A stretch of DNA of 64,000 bases from Peribacillus frigoritolerans. Its GTDB lineage: Bacteria > Bacillota > Bacilli > Bacillales > DSM-1321. Of the stretch, positions 27,319 through 37,469 are shown one piece after another. The translations under genes and the position numbers were made by a program. Each line of letters begins with the position of its first letter. Position 1 is the stretch's first letter. The DNA lies in assembly GCA_030562215.1 (NCBI GenBank), contig JAUPFL010000002.1, positions 248,001 through 312,000 of the forward strand, read 5' to 3'. The notes under the pieces are model-generated. The model was given only the letters and a program-made list of their open reading frames with translations. It did no database searches and was not told where the DNA came from.

Positions 27319-28676
27319 TCATCTGACAAGGCAAGGTGATTTTGGATTGAACTTCCATCCTGAAACCAAGTATTGCATAGCCATTGAATCATCACGGGCA
27401 CCAAGTCCTTTTTGTTTATAAAGCTGATGTGCCTTCTCGATTTGTTCCATATCCACTTCAATTCCAAGTCCGGGTTTGGAAGGGACATCGACCATTCCGC
27501 CGACAATTTTAAATGGTTCTTTCGTCAAACGCTGCCCATCCTGCCAAATCCAGTGGGTATCGATCGCAGTGATTTTACCTGGTGCGGCTGCAGCAACGTG
27601 TGTAAACATGGCAAGTGAAATATCAAAGTGATTATTCGAGTGTGATCCCCAAGTCAAGCCCCAGTCGTTACACATTTGAGCTACACGGACGGAGCCTTGC
27701 ATCGTCCAAAAATGCGGATCGGCAAGAGGAATATCAACGGATTGAAGTTGAATGGAGTGCCCCATTTGCCTCCAGTCCGTTGCAATCATATTCGTAGCGG
27801 TTGGAAGACCCGTTGCACGCCTGAATTCCGTCATGATTTCCCGGGCGGAAAAACCATTTTCCGCTCCGCATGGATCTTCCGCATAAGCCAAAACATGATG
27901 TTGATCGCGGCAAAGTTTAATCGCATCCTCAAGCAGCCAGCCGCCATTTGGGTCAAGGGTGATCCTTGCATCAGGGAAGCGTTCCGCAAGTGCCGTCACC
28001 GCTTCGATTTCTTCTTCCCCGCGCAAGACCCCGCCTTTCAATTTAAAATCATTGAATCCATAGCGAGAGTGGGCGGCTTCTGCCAAGCGGACGATCGATT
28101 CGGGTGTCAGCGCTTCCTCATGACGGAGGCGAATCCAGTCATCTTCCGCTTCCGGTTCGCTTAAATAACCAAGATCTGTTTTATTGCGGTCACCTATATA
28201 AAATAAGTAGCCCAGCATTTCCACTTTATCACGCTGCTGTCCTTCGCCGAGAAGGGCGGCGACTGGAACACCTAAATATTGGCCAACTAAATCAAGAAGT
28301 GCCGCTTCCAATGCTGTTACGGCATGAATGGCAATACGAAGATCGAACGTCTGAAGGCCGCGCCCCCAGCATCCCGGTCCGCAAACTGCTTACGGACGGT
28401 ATTTAGAATATTGTTGTATGCCCCAATGGACTGGCCGACTACCAATTGTTTGGCATCTTCGAGTGTCTGGCGGATTTTTTCGCCTCCAGGAACTTCACCT
28501 ACACCAGTATTCCCCGCATTGTCTTTTAGAATGACGATGTTCCGGGTGAAATAAGGAGCATGGGCACCACTCAAGTTCAGAAGCATGCCGTCATGGCCCG
28601 CAACTGGAATGACGCTCATTTCTGAAATTACCGGTGTGCCGATTTTTACATTATCCTTCAACAATTGATTGTTCAT
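27319..28676 (-). CDS. gudD: Glucarate dehydratase (frameshifted)
   Basis: Enolase-superfamily enzyme converting D-glucarate to 5-dehydro-4-deoxy-D-glucarate. [29 protein letters not shown] is the N-terminal capping region. [10 protein letters not shown] holds the KxK base, ITLDPNGGW and EDPCG the metal ligands, and [11 protein letters not shown] the His base. The frame breaks in the C run 28363-28367 (one base lost). Repair gives about 452 residues, normal for GudD. ATG at 28676 has AGGGGG upstream. Lies 31 bp after gudP. Confidence 0.95.
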
Positions 28677-28707
28677 GATTATTCCCCCTACCATAATATT
28701 TAGTTTA

Positions 28708-30068
28708 CTATGACTTTAACTCTACACGTTTAATTTCACCAACTAGGAATAAATAACTTAAAATCGCGACAAGAGCATTAGCACATACGAAGACTAGCGC
28801 CCCATTAAACGACCCTGTCGTGGCAATGATATATCCGATGATAATCGGTGTTGTAATGCCGGCAATGTTACCGAATGTGTTGAAAAGCCCGCCGCTGACA
28901 CCGGACATTTCCTTTGGTGAGGTATCGGCCACTACCGCCCAGCCGAGTGCCCCAAATCCTTTACCGAAAAACGCGAGGGCCATAACGAAAATGACAACCC
29001 ATTCCGTATCTACATAGTTTGCTGCCACCAAGCTCATCGAGAGAATCATCCCAACAACAATTGGCACTTTTCGGGCGACAGTCAATGAGAATCCCTTCCG
29101 TAACAAGAAATCCGAGAATGTCCCTCCGAGAATGCCGCCAAAAAATCCGCAAATGGCGGGAAGGGAAGCGACGAATCCAACTTCAAGAATGGTCATGCCC
29201 CTTTCTTGCACAAGGTACACAGGAAACCATGTCAGGAAAAAGTACGTTAATGTCGTAATGCAATATTGTCCGAGATAAACACCTAACAGCATGCGGTTTG
29301 ATAAAAGCTGCTTAATATGATTCCAGTTGACGCCTTTCTTTTCCTCCTTATTTGTACTGGTTTGATCCATATTGACCAAAGCGCCGCCCGCTTCGATATA
29401 TTCAAGCTCAGCTTTGTTGATGCGAGGATGTTCCTTTGGGCCATAAATCGTTTTCAGCCAGATGAAAGCAACGATGATTCCTAAAGCACCCATAAAGAAG
29501 AAGACGTATTCCCAACCAAATTTATACGTAATGTAACCCATGATCGGTGCAAAGAGAACGGTTGCAAAATACTGGGCGGAATTGAAAGTGGCAGCAGCGG
29601 TTCCGCGTTCATGGCTTGGGAACCAGGTAGCAACGATGCGGCTGTTGGCCGGGAAGGAAGGGGCTTCTGCCAATCCAACTAAAAACGCAGTCCGAACAAT
29701 ACCATGACAGCTGTTCCGGCAGAACCGAAAAAACCGAGAAATCCTTGTAAAAGCGTAAAGGTAGACCATAACGTGATACTCCAAAAGTAAACTTTTTTCG
29801 AGCCAAAACGGTCTAAAAGCCACCCGCCTGGAATTTGTCCAGCTACATATGACCAAGCGAAAGCGGAGAAAACATAACCCATCATGACTGAATCGAGGCC
29901 AAGCTGACCAGACATGTCCGTACCCGCAATTGATAGCGTCGCACGATCCGCATAATTCAGGGCTGTAACCAAAAAGAGCATAAAGACAATGAACCATCGT
30001 GTGCGTGTTTTTTTCTGGGCACTTGGCAGTTTAGGAGATGGTTGAAAAACTTTTTCTTCAGCGTTCAT
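28708..30068 (-). CDS. gudP: Glucarate/galactarate MFS transporter (frameshifted)
   Basis: Anion:cation symporter family of the MFS. The N-terminus [30 protein letters not shown] is the ACS signature, with [11 protein letters not shown] as motif A. The break at the A run 29681-29685 is fixed by one base, giving [20 protein letters not shown]. About 453 residues and 12 helices. First gene of the minus-strand unit; a perfect cre site lies about 30 bp upstream of its start, indicating CcpA repression. Confidence 0.93.
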
Positions 30069-30099
30069 ATACTCACTTCCTTAATCGTATTTAATTATT

Positions 30100-30113
30100 T
30101 GATACCGCTTACA
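30100..30113. promoter_or_regulatory. cre site (CcpA)
   Basis: TGATACCGCTTACA fits TGWNANCGNTNWCA at every position. It is just upstream of gudP, as expected for catabolite repression of sugar-acid use. Confidence 0.8.
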
Positions 30114-30165
30114 ATGTTAACCGTTTCCTCCTTCGTGAAAATTCTTAATATTTAGTTTTGTCCAA

Positions 30166-30176
30166 TGGTAAGACAA
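30166..30176. promoter_or_regulatory. FadR-type operator, gudP side
   Basis: TGGTAAGACAA; its reverse complement TTGTCTTACCA fits the FadR-subfamily consensus TNGTNNNACNA. Confidence 0.65.
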
Positions 30177-30335
30177 ATAAAATTGTTTGTCAATGGCTTT
30201 TTTCTTAAATCGTTTTTCATTTTAGCTCCTTCATTATCGTGTTTTTTTGTATATATTAGAAGCGAAATTATTGAGGGATGAAGTGTTGCCTCATTTTTCA
30301 GAAAATAAAAAAATACGATTGACCAGAGGGTTCAT

Positions 30336-30346
30336 TTGTCTTACAA
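30336..30346. promoter_or_regulatory. FadR-type operator, kdgD side
   Basis: TTGTCTTACAA is a perfect TNGTNNNACNA match 30 bp before the kdgD start. Together with 30166-30176 it brackets the divergent promoters. Confidence 0.7.
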
Positions 30347-30376
30347 TAAAACAATAATACACAAGGGGGAATAAAA

Positions 30377-31309
30377 ATGAATAAGATTCGCAAGGCACCT
30401 AAAGGGATTCTGGGATTTCCCGTGGCACCATTCACAACGAGTAATAAGCTTGATGAACAAGCACTCGCCCAAAATATCCAATTTTTATTAGATGAGGGAC
30501 TAGAAGCTATTTTCGTGGCATGTGCAGCAGCGGAATATCCATCGTTAAGTAAAGAGGAATATGAAGCGATGGTTGAGGTAGCCGTATCCGTCACCGCTGG
30601 AAAAGTACCTGTATACACAGGTGTAGGCGGGAATATTCAAACGTCCCTCGAACTTGCCAGAATATCTGCGGATAAAGGGGCAGATGGTTATTTAATATTA
30701 CCTCCATATCTCGTTACCGGAGAACAGGCAGGTCTGGCGGCTTATTTCAAAGCCATCGCAGAGAGTACAGACTTAAATTCCATCGTATATCAGCGTGATA
30801 ATGTGGCATTTTCACTTTCAACTTTGGAAGCGCTTGCTGAGGTCCCGCAGGTGGTCGGCGTCAAGGACGGTCTGGGCAATATGGAGTTGAATGGACTCCT
30901 TACGCAAACCTTCGGAAAACGTTTCGGCTGGCTGAACGGAATGCCGCTTGCGGAAGTTACCATGTCGGCCTACGTTCCACTTGGGTTTGATTCATATTCA
31001 TCGGCTATATCCAATTACATCCCGCATATTTCTCGAAAATTCTATAATGGCATTTTGAGTGGTGATCAAGAAACGGTCAATGAAATTTACCAACAGGTCA
31101 TCATGCCAATCAACAATATTCGCCGTCAGCGAAAAGGATATGCCGTTTCTCTCATTAAAGCAGGTATGGAGATTATGGGAATGCCGGTTGGCCAAACAGT
31201 CAGATTACCAATTCTTCCAGTGGAAAAAGAACATTATACAGAAATGCAAACGATATTGGAGAATGCTGTAAATCGTTTTCCAAAAGAAACACCAATTCAA
31301 TCAATTTAA
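30377..31309 (+). CDS. kdgD: 5-dehydro-4-deoxyglucarate dehydratase
   Basis: DapA/NAL-family decarboxylating dehydratase making 2,5-dioxopentanoate. Schiff-base Lys163 in VVGVKDGLG and the proton-relay Tyr138 in SIVYQRDN are visible, plus VYTGVGGN. 310 residues, full length. ATG at 30377 after AAGGGGGA. First gene of kdgD-semialdehyde dehydrogenase-garD; carries a FadR-type operator in its promoter. Confidence 0.95.
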   Translation: MNKIRKAPKGILGFPVAPFTTSNKLDEQALAQNIQFLLDEGLEAIFVACAAAEYPSLSKEEYEAMVEVAVSVTAGKVPVYTGVGGNIQTSLELARISADKGADGYLILPPYLVTGEQAGLAAYFKAIAESTDLNSIVYQRDNVAFSLSTLEALAEVPQVVGVKDGLGNMELNGLLTQTFGKRFGWLNGMPLAEVTMSAYVPLGFDSYSSAISNYIPHISRKFYNGILSGDQETVNEIYQQVIMPINNIRRQRKGYAVSLIKAGMEIMGMPVGQTVRLPILPVEKEHYTEMQTILENAVNRFPKETPIQSI

Positions 31310-31327
31310 TAAGGGCGGGGATTATAT

Positions 31328-32790
31328 ATGATAACTACAGTTCAAACAAAAACGTATCTTAACTATATTAACGGTGAATGGGTTGCTTCCATTTCAAATG
31401 AAGTTGAAAAAAGTTCAAACCCGGCAGATAAACAGGCAATTGTCGGATATGTACAGAAATCTATAAAGGAAGACCTGAACCTGGCTGTGGAAGCTGCAAA
31501 AAAGGCGAAAGAAAAATGGCGTAAACTAGCTGGTTCAGAGCGCGGGGAGTATCTGTATAAAGCAGCGCATATTCTTGAAAAGCGGATTGATGAGATCGCA
31601 GAATGTGCAACACGGGAAATGGGAAAGACCTTTGCTGAAACAAAAGGGGAAACGGCACGCGGCATTGCGATCCTGAAATACTATGCAGGAGAAGGAATGC
31701 GTAAGGTGGGGGATGTCATTCCATCCACCGACAGTTCAGCGCTTATGTTCACGACACGCGTCCCGCTTGGTGTAGTGGGTGTCATAACACCTTGGAATTT
31801 CCCAATCGCCATCCCAATCTGGAAGATGGCTCCTGCTCTCGTATATGGGAATACGATTGTGGTGAAGCCAGCCACCGAGACGGCCATCACCTGTGCCAAA
31901 ATCATGGAGTGTTTTGAAGAAGCCGGTTTACCGGCAGGTGTTATCAATATGGTCACAGGGCCGGGCAGTGTCATAGGTCAGGGCATCGCCGATCACGAAG
32001 ATGTAAACGGGATTACCTTTACCGGCTCAAACGGCGTTGGAAAAGGATTGGACAAGCGGCGTTAGCACGAGGAGCGAAATACCAGCTTGAAATGGGCGGG
32101 AAAAACCCGGTAATCGTTGCAGCGGATGCGGATCTTAACCTCGCTGTTGAAGCAGTCATTACAGGTGCGTTCCGCTCAACTGGGCAAAAATGTACCGCGA
32201 CAAGCCGTGTCATTGTTGCAGCTGAAGTTTATGAGGAGTTCAAGCAGCTGCTGGTGAAAGAAACGAAAGGCATTTCCATCGGGGATGGATTGGACAGCGG
32301 GACATGGATGGGACCTTGTGCGAGTGAAAGTCAATTGAATACGGTTCTTTCCTATATAGAAAAAGGAGTGGAAGAAGGCGCTACACTTCTAATTGGCGGG
32401 AAGCGTGCTGAAGAAGGTCCTCAGGCAAATGGCTTTTATGTAGAACCTACGATTTTTGATAATTGCACGTCAGATATGACGATTGTACAGGAAGAAATTT
32501 TTGGTCCGGTGATTGCCTTATTGAAAGCTGATTCAGTTGAAGAAGCCCTGCAACTTGCGAACAGCGTGGAATATGGTTTAAGTGCTTCGATTTTTACAGC
32601 CGATATCAAACATCTGCTTTCATTTGTTAATGATATGGAAGCGGGATTGATCAGGGTCAACGCTGAGAGCGCAGGCGTTGAATTGCAGGCGCCATTTGGC
32701 GGCATGAAAAACTCCAGCTCCCACTCCAGGGAACAAGGAGAAGCAGCAAAAGAGTTTTTTACATCCATTAAAACGGTGTTTGTAAAATAA
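31328..32790 (+). CDS. 2,5-dioxovalerate (alpha-ketoglutarate semialdehyde) dehydrogenase (frameshifted)
   Basis: NAD(P)-dependent aldehyde dehydrogenase oxidising the kdgD product to 2-oxoglutarate (YcbD role in B. subtilis). [22 protein letters not shown] is the cofactor motif, FTGSNGVG the glycine motif, LEMGGKNP the general base Glu and GQKCTATSR the catalytic Cys. The break at 32050-32051 (TTGG for TTGGG) is repaired by one G. About 487 residues. Starts 18 bp after kdgD. Confidence 0.94.
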
Positions 32791-32871
32791 GGGAAAAAGC
32801 TGAAAATTACCGGCACGTGTATGTTTAGTGATATCTGTTTGCTTTATTAGAACGAAGGAGTGGTAAAGTGG

Positions 32872-34399
32872 ATGAAAACGCAACTGACTGAGGTACCGCT
32901 TTATATTAAGGTGAATGGGATGGACAATGTCGCCATCGTGGTTAATTCGGGGGCTTGGATCAAGGAACCGTTTTCCCTTGTGGGCTTGAATTGAAAGAAA
33001 GGGTGCCACAAGGCCACAAAGTGGCTTTAATGGATATAGTCGAGAATGAAGCCATCATACGCTATGGGGAAGTTATCGGTTATGCGGCTGAATCAATCAG
33101 TAAGGGCTGTTGGATTGACGAATCACTGGTGACACTTCCGTCTTCTCCGGATTTAAAGGAATTGCCGGTAGCAAATGAAATACCCAAAACTTTACCGCCA
33201 CTTGAAGGATATACATTTCAAGGGTTCCGCAATGAAGATGGCAGTGTTGGAACCAAGAATATATTAGGCATTACAACAAGCGTTCAATGTGTAGTGGGCG
33301 TGCTTGACTTCGTCGTGAACCGGATAAAAAAGAGCTTCTCCCGAAGTATCCCAATGTTGATGATGTTGTCGCTATAAATCACAATTATGGGTGTGGAGTA
33401 GCAATCAATGCACCGGAAGCGGTCATTCCCATCCGCACGATACAGAACCTAGCGAAACACCCGAATTTCGGCGGGGAAGCCTTGGTAGTTGGATTGGGGT
33501 GTGAAAAACTGTCTCCAATGAGAATAAATCCAAGCGGGGATGATTCAGATATCATTTCACTTCAGGATCAGCAGGGATTTACGGGAATGGTCCAATCCAT
33601 TATGGAAATGGCCGAGGAACGTTTAATCAAGTTGAACCGCCGGCAGCGGGAGACATTTCCGGTTTCCGAATTAGTCATCGGTACCCAGTGCGGGGGAAGT
33701 GATGCATTCTCTGGTGTCACAGCTAACCCTGCAGTAGGATATGCCACGGATCTGTTAGTTAGGGCAGGGGCAACCGTTCTATTTTCTGAAGTCACAGAAG
33801 TACGGGATGCGATTCATCTATTAACGCCTCGTGCAGTGAATGAGGAAGTGGGGAGAGCTTTAATAAAGGAAATGGATTGGTATGATAACTACCTTGCTTT
33901 AGGCGATGCCGATCGAAGTGCCAATCCTTCGCCAGGAAACAAAAAGGGCGGGTTGGCCAATGTAGTGGAAAAATCATTAGGCTCCATTGCCAAATCCGGA
34001 AGCAGCCCCATTTCAGGCGTATTGGCTCCAGGTGAAAAAGCTGCGGAAAAAGGGCTGATTTTTGCAGCTACACCAGCTAGTGACTTTGTTTGCGGAACGC
34101 TTCAGCTAGCTTCCGGTATGCACCTTCAAGTTTTTACAACTGGAAGAGGCACACCTTATAACCTGGCAATGGCTTCCGTCATCAAAGTATCTACACGAAA
34201 TACATTGACCGAACAATGGAAAGATCTGATTGATATAAATGCTGGAACTATCGCTACTGGTGAAGCGACCATAGAGGATGTGGGATGGGAAATCTTTCAC
34301 CTTATTTTGGAAGTGGCCAGCGGTAAAAAGAAAACCTGGGCAGAACATTGGGGCCTGCTTAATGATTTGGCGCTGTTTAATCCTGCGCCAATTACCTAA
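32872..34399 (+). CDS. garD: Galactarate dehydratase (two frameshifts)
   Basis: UxaA/GarD family. Dehydrates galactarate to the same 5-dehydro-4-deoxyglucarate that gudD makes. The N-terminal SAF-like domain reaches GEVIGYA, then [40 protein letters not shown] and [11 protein letters not shown]. Breaks at the G run 32949-32953 and the A run 33326-33331; one base each restores about 509 residues. ATG at 32872 with GAAGGAG upstream. Last gene before a terminator. Confidence 0.93.
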
Positions 34400-34415
34400 T
34401 AATGATTTTACTTGA

Positions 34416-34447
34416 CGGACTTCCTTTTAAAGGGGGTCCATTTTTTG
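34416..34447 (+). terminator. Terminator after garD
   Basis: GGACTTCCTTT/AAAGGGGGTCC stem (with G-U pairs) followed by TTTTTT. Confidence 0.8.
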
Positions 34448-34575
34448 TTGATCATTTTTACAGTTGTGATTATTTTTCCTCCAGAAAAGAGGAGCGCCGG
34501 ACTATTGGCAGAAGTTATTAATGAACGATCGATTTTCATCAGGGTGATACGGAAGTACAAATGAGGAGGGATAAC

Positions 34576-35028
34576 ATGATCACATTCAGGAATGCGACAG
34601 CAAAAGACTTAAGTGAAATCGTACAGATGCTTGCGGATGATGTATTGGGGAGGGAGAGGGAACGATATGAAAATCCGCTTCCTGAAAGCTATCTAAAAGC
34701 ATTTGAATCCATTGATGCAGATGAGAATAATGAATTGATCGTTGCCTGTCTTGGTGAGGAAATCGTTGGGGTGCAGCAAATCACGTTCACGCCTTATATT
34801 GCCCATCAAGGCGGCTGGAGAGCTACGATCGAAGGGGTTCGGACGGCATCCTCAGAACGGGGGAAAGGCATTGGAAGCAAGCTGATTCAATATGCGATTG
34901 ACCGTGCAAAGGAGCGGGGCTGCCATATCATTCAGCTGACGACCGATAAAAGGCGGGAAGAAACGCTGCGGTTTTATGAGCGTTTAGGGTTCAAAGCCAC
35001 TCATGAAGGCATGAAAATGAAGCTTTAA
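34576..35028 (+). CDS. GNAT family N-acetyltransferase
   Basis: 150 residues. The acetyl-CoA pyrophosphate loop is visible as TASSERGKGIGSKLIQYAI (R/Q-x-x-G-x-G/A), and RFYERLGFKATHEGMKM is the usual C-terminal strand. ATG at 34576 chosen for GAGGAGGG directly upstream; an in-frame ATG at 34561 overlaps that site. Acceptor unknown. Confidence 0.9.
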   Translation: MITFRNATAKDLSEIVQMLADDVLGRERERYENPLPESYLKAFESIDADENNELIVACLGEEIVGVQQITFTPYIAHQGGWRATIEGVRTASSERGKGIGSKLIQYAIDRAKERGCHIIQLTTDKRREETLRFYERLGFKATHEGMKMKL

Positions 35029-35149
35029 TAGACGGTCTTTTGTCCCCTTTTTTTGTGCACAACAATTCGTCTGGCATTATATGTTAAAATTATTCGTGAG
35101 ATATTAATAGATGTATATAGGATTTGAAAACTGATGGAGGGTGAGCTCG

Positions 35150-35469
35150 ATGGAAAACGAAGCTTGTATTCAGAAGAGGTACGGTGTAATTAGTTTTACT
35201 TCATTCATCATTGGAATCATTTGCTTTTTACTGTTTTTATTACACCTATCAGAATGGCAAATATCGGGAGCATGACTGGTGATTATATCACATTTTTCCT
35301 TACTGTTGCCGGCATCGCCCTATCTGTCATAGGAATTTTGAAGAAAACGGAGAAAAAAGTGATTTCTATCATTTCTTTGGTTTTTTCCTCATCATTCTTT
35401 ATATTTTGGGTTATCGTCATCACGTTGGTGTTAACTGGTGAAATAGAATTGCCGCGTAGATTAAATTAA
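35150..35469 (+). CDS. Small membrane protein, about 106 aa (frameshifted)
   Basis: ATG at 35150 after GGAGGG. The first segment ISFTSFIIGIICFLLFLF runs into ITPIRMANIGSMTGDYITFFLTVAGIALSVIGILKK once a T is added near the T run at about 35229-35234. Three hydrophobic helices in total, ending IELPRRLN. Resembles small DUF4190/DUF4064-like Bacillus membrane proteins; no function assigned. Confidence 0.6.
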
Positions 35470-35581
35470 CAGTTGGTGGCTTTTCTAAAGAGTATAGCTT
35501 GAAGATAGGTTGGAGTTGAACCAATTGAACCTTTCGTGATGCTCAGTGGAGCTGAAGAATAGAATGGAGAATCATAGAAAA

Positions 35582-36031
35582 ATGAATGTCAAAGCGGAAT
35601 TATATTGGAATGAATTTTGGCAGGGGAAAGAAGAAGAAAAACCCCAGCCAGTCAGTGCATGGCAATTCGGGGCCGATCCGGATCTTTTGGCTCAGTTAGT
35701 GATGGATGGGATAAAAACGGCTACATGCTCTGGGTATGTTTTTTATGAAGAAGAAAATGAACCATTACCATCCGTTGGTGATTACAGCATTATTTTAAGC
35801 AGTGAGGATTTGCCTTTGGCCATCATACAAACAGTGAAAGTCGAAGTATTGCCCATGAATGAAGTGAGTGTAGAGTTTGCGATTGCAGAAGGGGAAGGCG
35901 ATCGAACATATACATACTGGTGGGACGCACATGAAAAATTTTTTAAAGAAGAACTGGACAAAATCGGCCACACCTTTAAAAAAGATATGCTGCTGGTTTG
36001 TGAACGTTTTGAATTGATACATGTGAAGTGA
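35582..36031 (+). CDS. ASCH domain protein
   Basis: About 149 residues. AWQFGADPDLLAQLVMDGIKTATCSGYVFYEEENEPLPSVGDYSIIL contains the ASCH hallmark (GxKxAT then a G-D strand), and VSVEFAIAEGEGDRTYTYWW follows. ASCH is a PUA-like, probably RNA/nucleotide-binding fold. Start uncertain: 35546, 35564 and 35582 are all in frame. 35582 best matches usual family N-termini, with GGAGA 12 bp upstream. Confidence 0.82.
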   Translation: MNVKAELYWNEFWQGKEEEKPQPVSAWQFGADPDLLAQLVMDGIKTATCSGYVFYEEENEPLPSVGDYSIILSSEDLPLAIIQTVKVEVLPMNEVSVEFAIAEGEGDRTYTYWWDAHEKFFKEELDKIGHTFKKDMLLVCERFELIHVK

Positions 36032-36134
36032 GTGTGGACGGTTAGTTTTGGAAGAGAGCAATAAGTGTTTTTTTTCAGTGATTTGCTATAATAGGTCATT
36101 GGATTAAAAAACTTATAGAAAGATAGGTATTTGC

Positions 36135-36833
36135 ATGAAAAAGAAACTGATATTCATTGGATTGGGAATCCTGGTTATTTTCCTGCTGTTGCTTGGCACT
36201 TATAAATTAATGAATTCAAGAACCTATCAGGTATTCGGAGGATTAACGGATAAAGTCGAGACGAAAGAAAAAGTGGTCGCTTTGACTTTTGATGATGGCC
36301 CATCGAAGAATGTAAATCAAATCCTGCCGTTGTTGGATAAATACGATGTGAAAGCTACATTCTTCCTGATCGGCAACGAAATCGAAAAGTACCCGGAGGA
36401 AGCGGGGAAAATAGCGGAAGCGGGACATCAGATTGGGAATCATACGTATTCCCACAGGCGGATGGTGTTTAAATCGCCCTCTTATATCAAGGCGGAAATC
36501 GAGAATACGGATAAATTAATTCAGAACGCCGGATATAAGGGTGAAATTGATGTCAGGCCGCCAAACGGGAAAAAAATCATAGGTTTGCCTTATTATTTAA
36601 ATAAAAATGATAGAGAGACCATTACCTGGAATCTGGAACCAGATAGCTATTACACTACCGCTTCTGACAAAGTGAAGTATGTGAAGGGAAATATAAAACC
36701 AGGTTCGATCATCCTGATGCATCCAATGTATGATGATACGGGTAAAGAACTTCAAGCGATTGAAGGGATATTAAAAGAGTTAACGAACGAAGGGTATACG
36801 TTCGTAACGGTTAATGAACTTCAGGAAATGTAG
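36135..36833 (+). CDS. Polysaccharide deacetylase (NodB domain), membrane-anchored
   Basis: 232 residues. An uncleaved N-terminal anchor (LIFIGLGILVIFLLLLGTY) precedes the NodB domain: VVALTFDDGPS (catalytic Asp, metal Asp), NHTYSHRRM (metal His pair HxxxH), DVRPPNG (R/P motif) and IILMHPMYDD (catalytic His). Acts outside the cell on peptidoglycan or other N-acetylated glycan. Single gene followed by a terminator. Confidence 0.92.
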   Translation: MKKKLIFIGLGILVIFLLLLGTYKLMNSRTYQVFGGLTDKVETKEKVVALTFDDGPSKNVNQILPLLDKYDVKATFFLIGNEIEKYPEEAGKIAEAGHQIGNHTYSHRRMVFKSPSYIKAEIENTDKLIQNAGYKGEIDVRPPNGKKIIGLPYYLNKNDRETITWNLEPDSYYTTASDKVKYVKGNIKPGSIILMHPMYDDTGKELQAIEGILKELTNEGYTFVTVNELQEM

Positions 36834-36867
36834 TTTCTTTTTTCGTCCAATCGATTTACAAAGAATC

Positions 36868-36890
36868 GGGTTGCTGCTGCAGCCCTTTTT
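36868..36890 (+). terminator. Terminator after NodB deacetylase
   Basis: GGGTTG-CTGCTG-CAGCCC followed by a T run. Confidence 0.8.
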
Positions 36891-37016
36891 TATTTGTATA
36901 CAGAATAGTACAAAACGTGTGGTGCATATTGTTTCTTAACGGAATGTTGATGTTAGCATGCATTCGTAGGATGCATTCCTTAGTGTAAATAAGGCTACTA
37001 AAATGGGGCTGGTTAC

Positions 37017-37271
37017 TTGTACCGGAATAAAAATACCGCTCTGATCATGGTTTTGTGTTTCCTGTTATTCCTATTTCTTGTCGTGCTCATTTTTCGCCAC
37101 ATCACGGTATACTTCGTGTATAGCTCGGGCATCGGCCCGTTATTGTTTATCGGGGTAATGGTTTCGGCTATCGTTATGCTTTTTTCAAAGGATATAAATA
37201 ATCGAGTATCTTCATTTTTGGACGTTAATTTCCACTCCAGGCACTCGCTTTTCCCGTCAACTTTGTTTTAA
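37017..37271 (+). CDS. Possible small membrane protein, 84 aa
   Basis: TTG start at 37017. Two hydrophobic helices (ALIMVLCFLLFLFLVVLIF; GIGPLLFIGVMVSAIVMLF) then a short hydrophilic part. The last 16 or so codons are supplied by a fragment of the dispersed repeat (37219-37261), so the original C-terminus may have been replaced. Ribosome site weak. No family recognised. Confidence 0.4.
   Translation: MYRNKNTALIMVLCFLLFLFLVVLIFRHITVYFVYSSGIGPLLFIGVMVSAIVMLFSKDINNRVSSFLDVNFHSRHSLFPSTLF
37219..37261. repeat. Internally deleted copy of the dispersed repeat
   Basis: GGACGTTAATTTCCACTCCAGGCACTCGCTTTTCCCG joins the left end of the element directly to a right-end-like CGTCAAC. The middle part seen at 20397-20528 and 43968-44100 is missing. 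Confidence 0.6.
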
Positions 37272-37302
37272 CAGTAAGATAGAACTTCTTTTGACTAAAA
37301 AC

Positions 37303-37329
37303 TGGGTGCTGCTGCGGCAGCCTTTTTTT
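37303..37329 (+). terminator. Terminator hairpin
   Basis: GCTGC-TGCG-GCAGC core with a T run, similar in sequence to the terminator at 36868-36890. Confidence 0.75.
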
Positions 37330-37469
37330 GTGGAAAAAGTTCTCCGCATCGAGAGACATAAAAAAATATAAAAATCAATAAAAAATTAACACTCCAACAT
37401 TAGTAATATATGGTAAGATTTGAAAATGGAATTATTTTCTTCTAAATTTTATTCAGGGGTGATTAGTGC

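Noticed and set aside
27233..27421. Plus-strand small gene between the GntR regulator and gudD
   Set aside because: It covers the gudD terminator and 3' end; no supporting ribosome site or homology.
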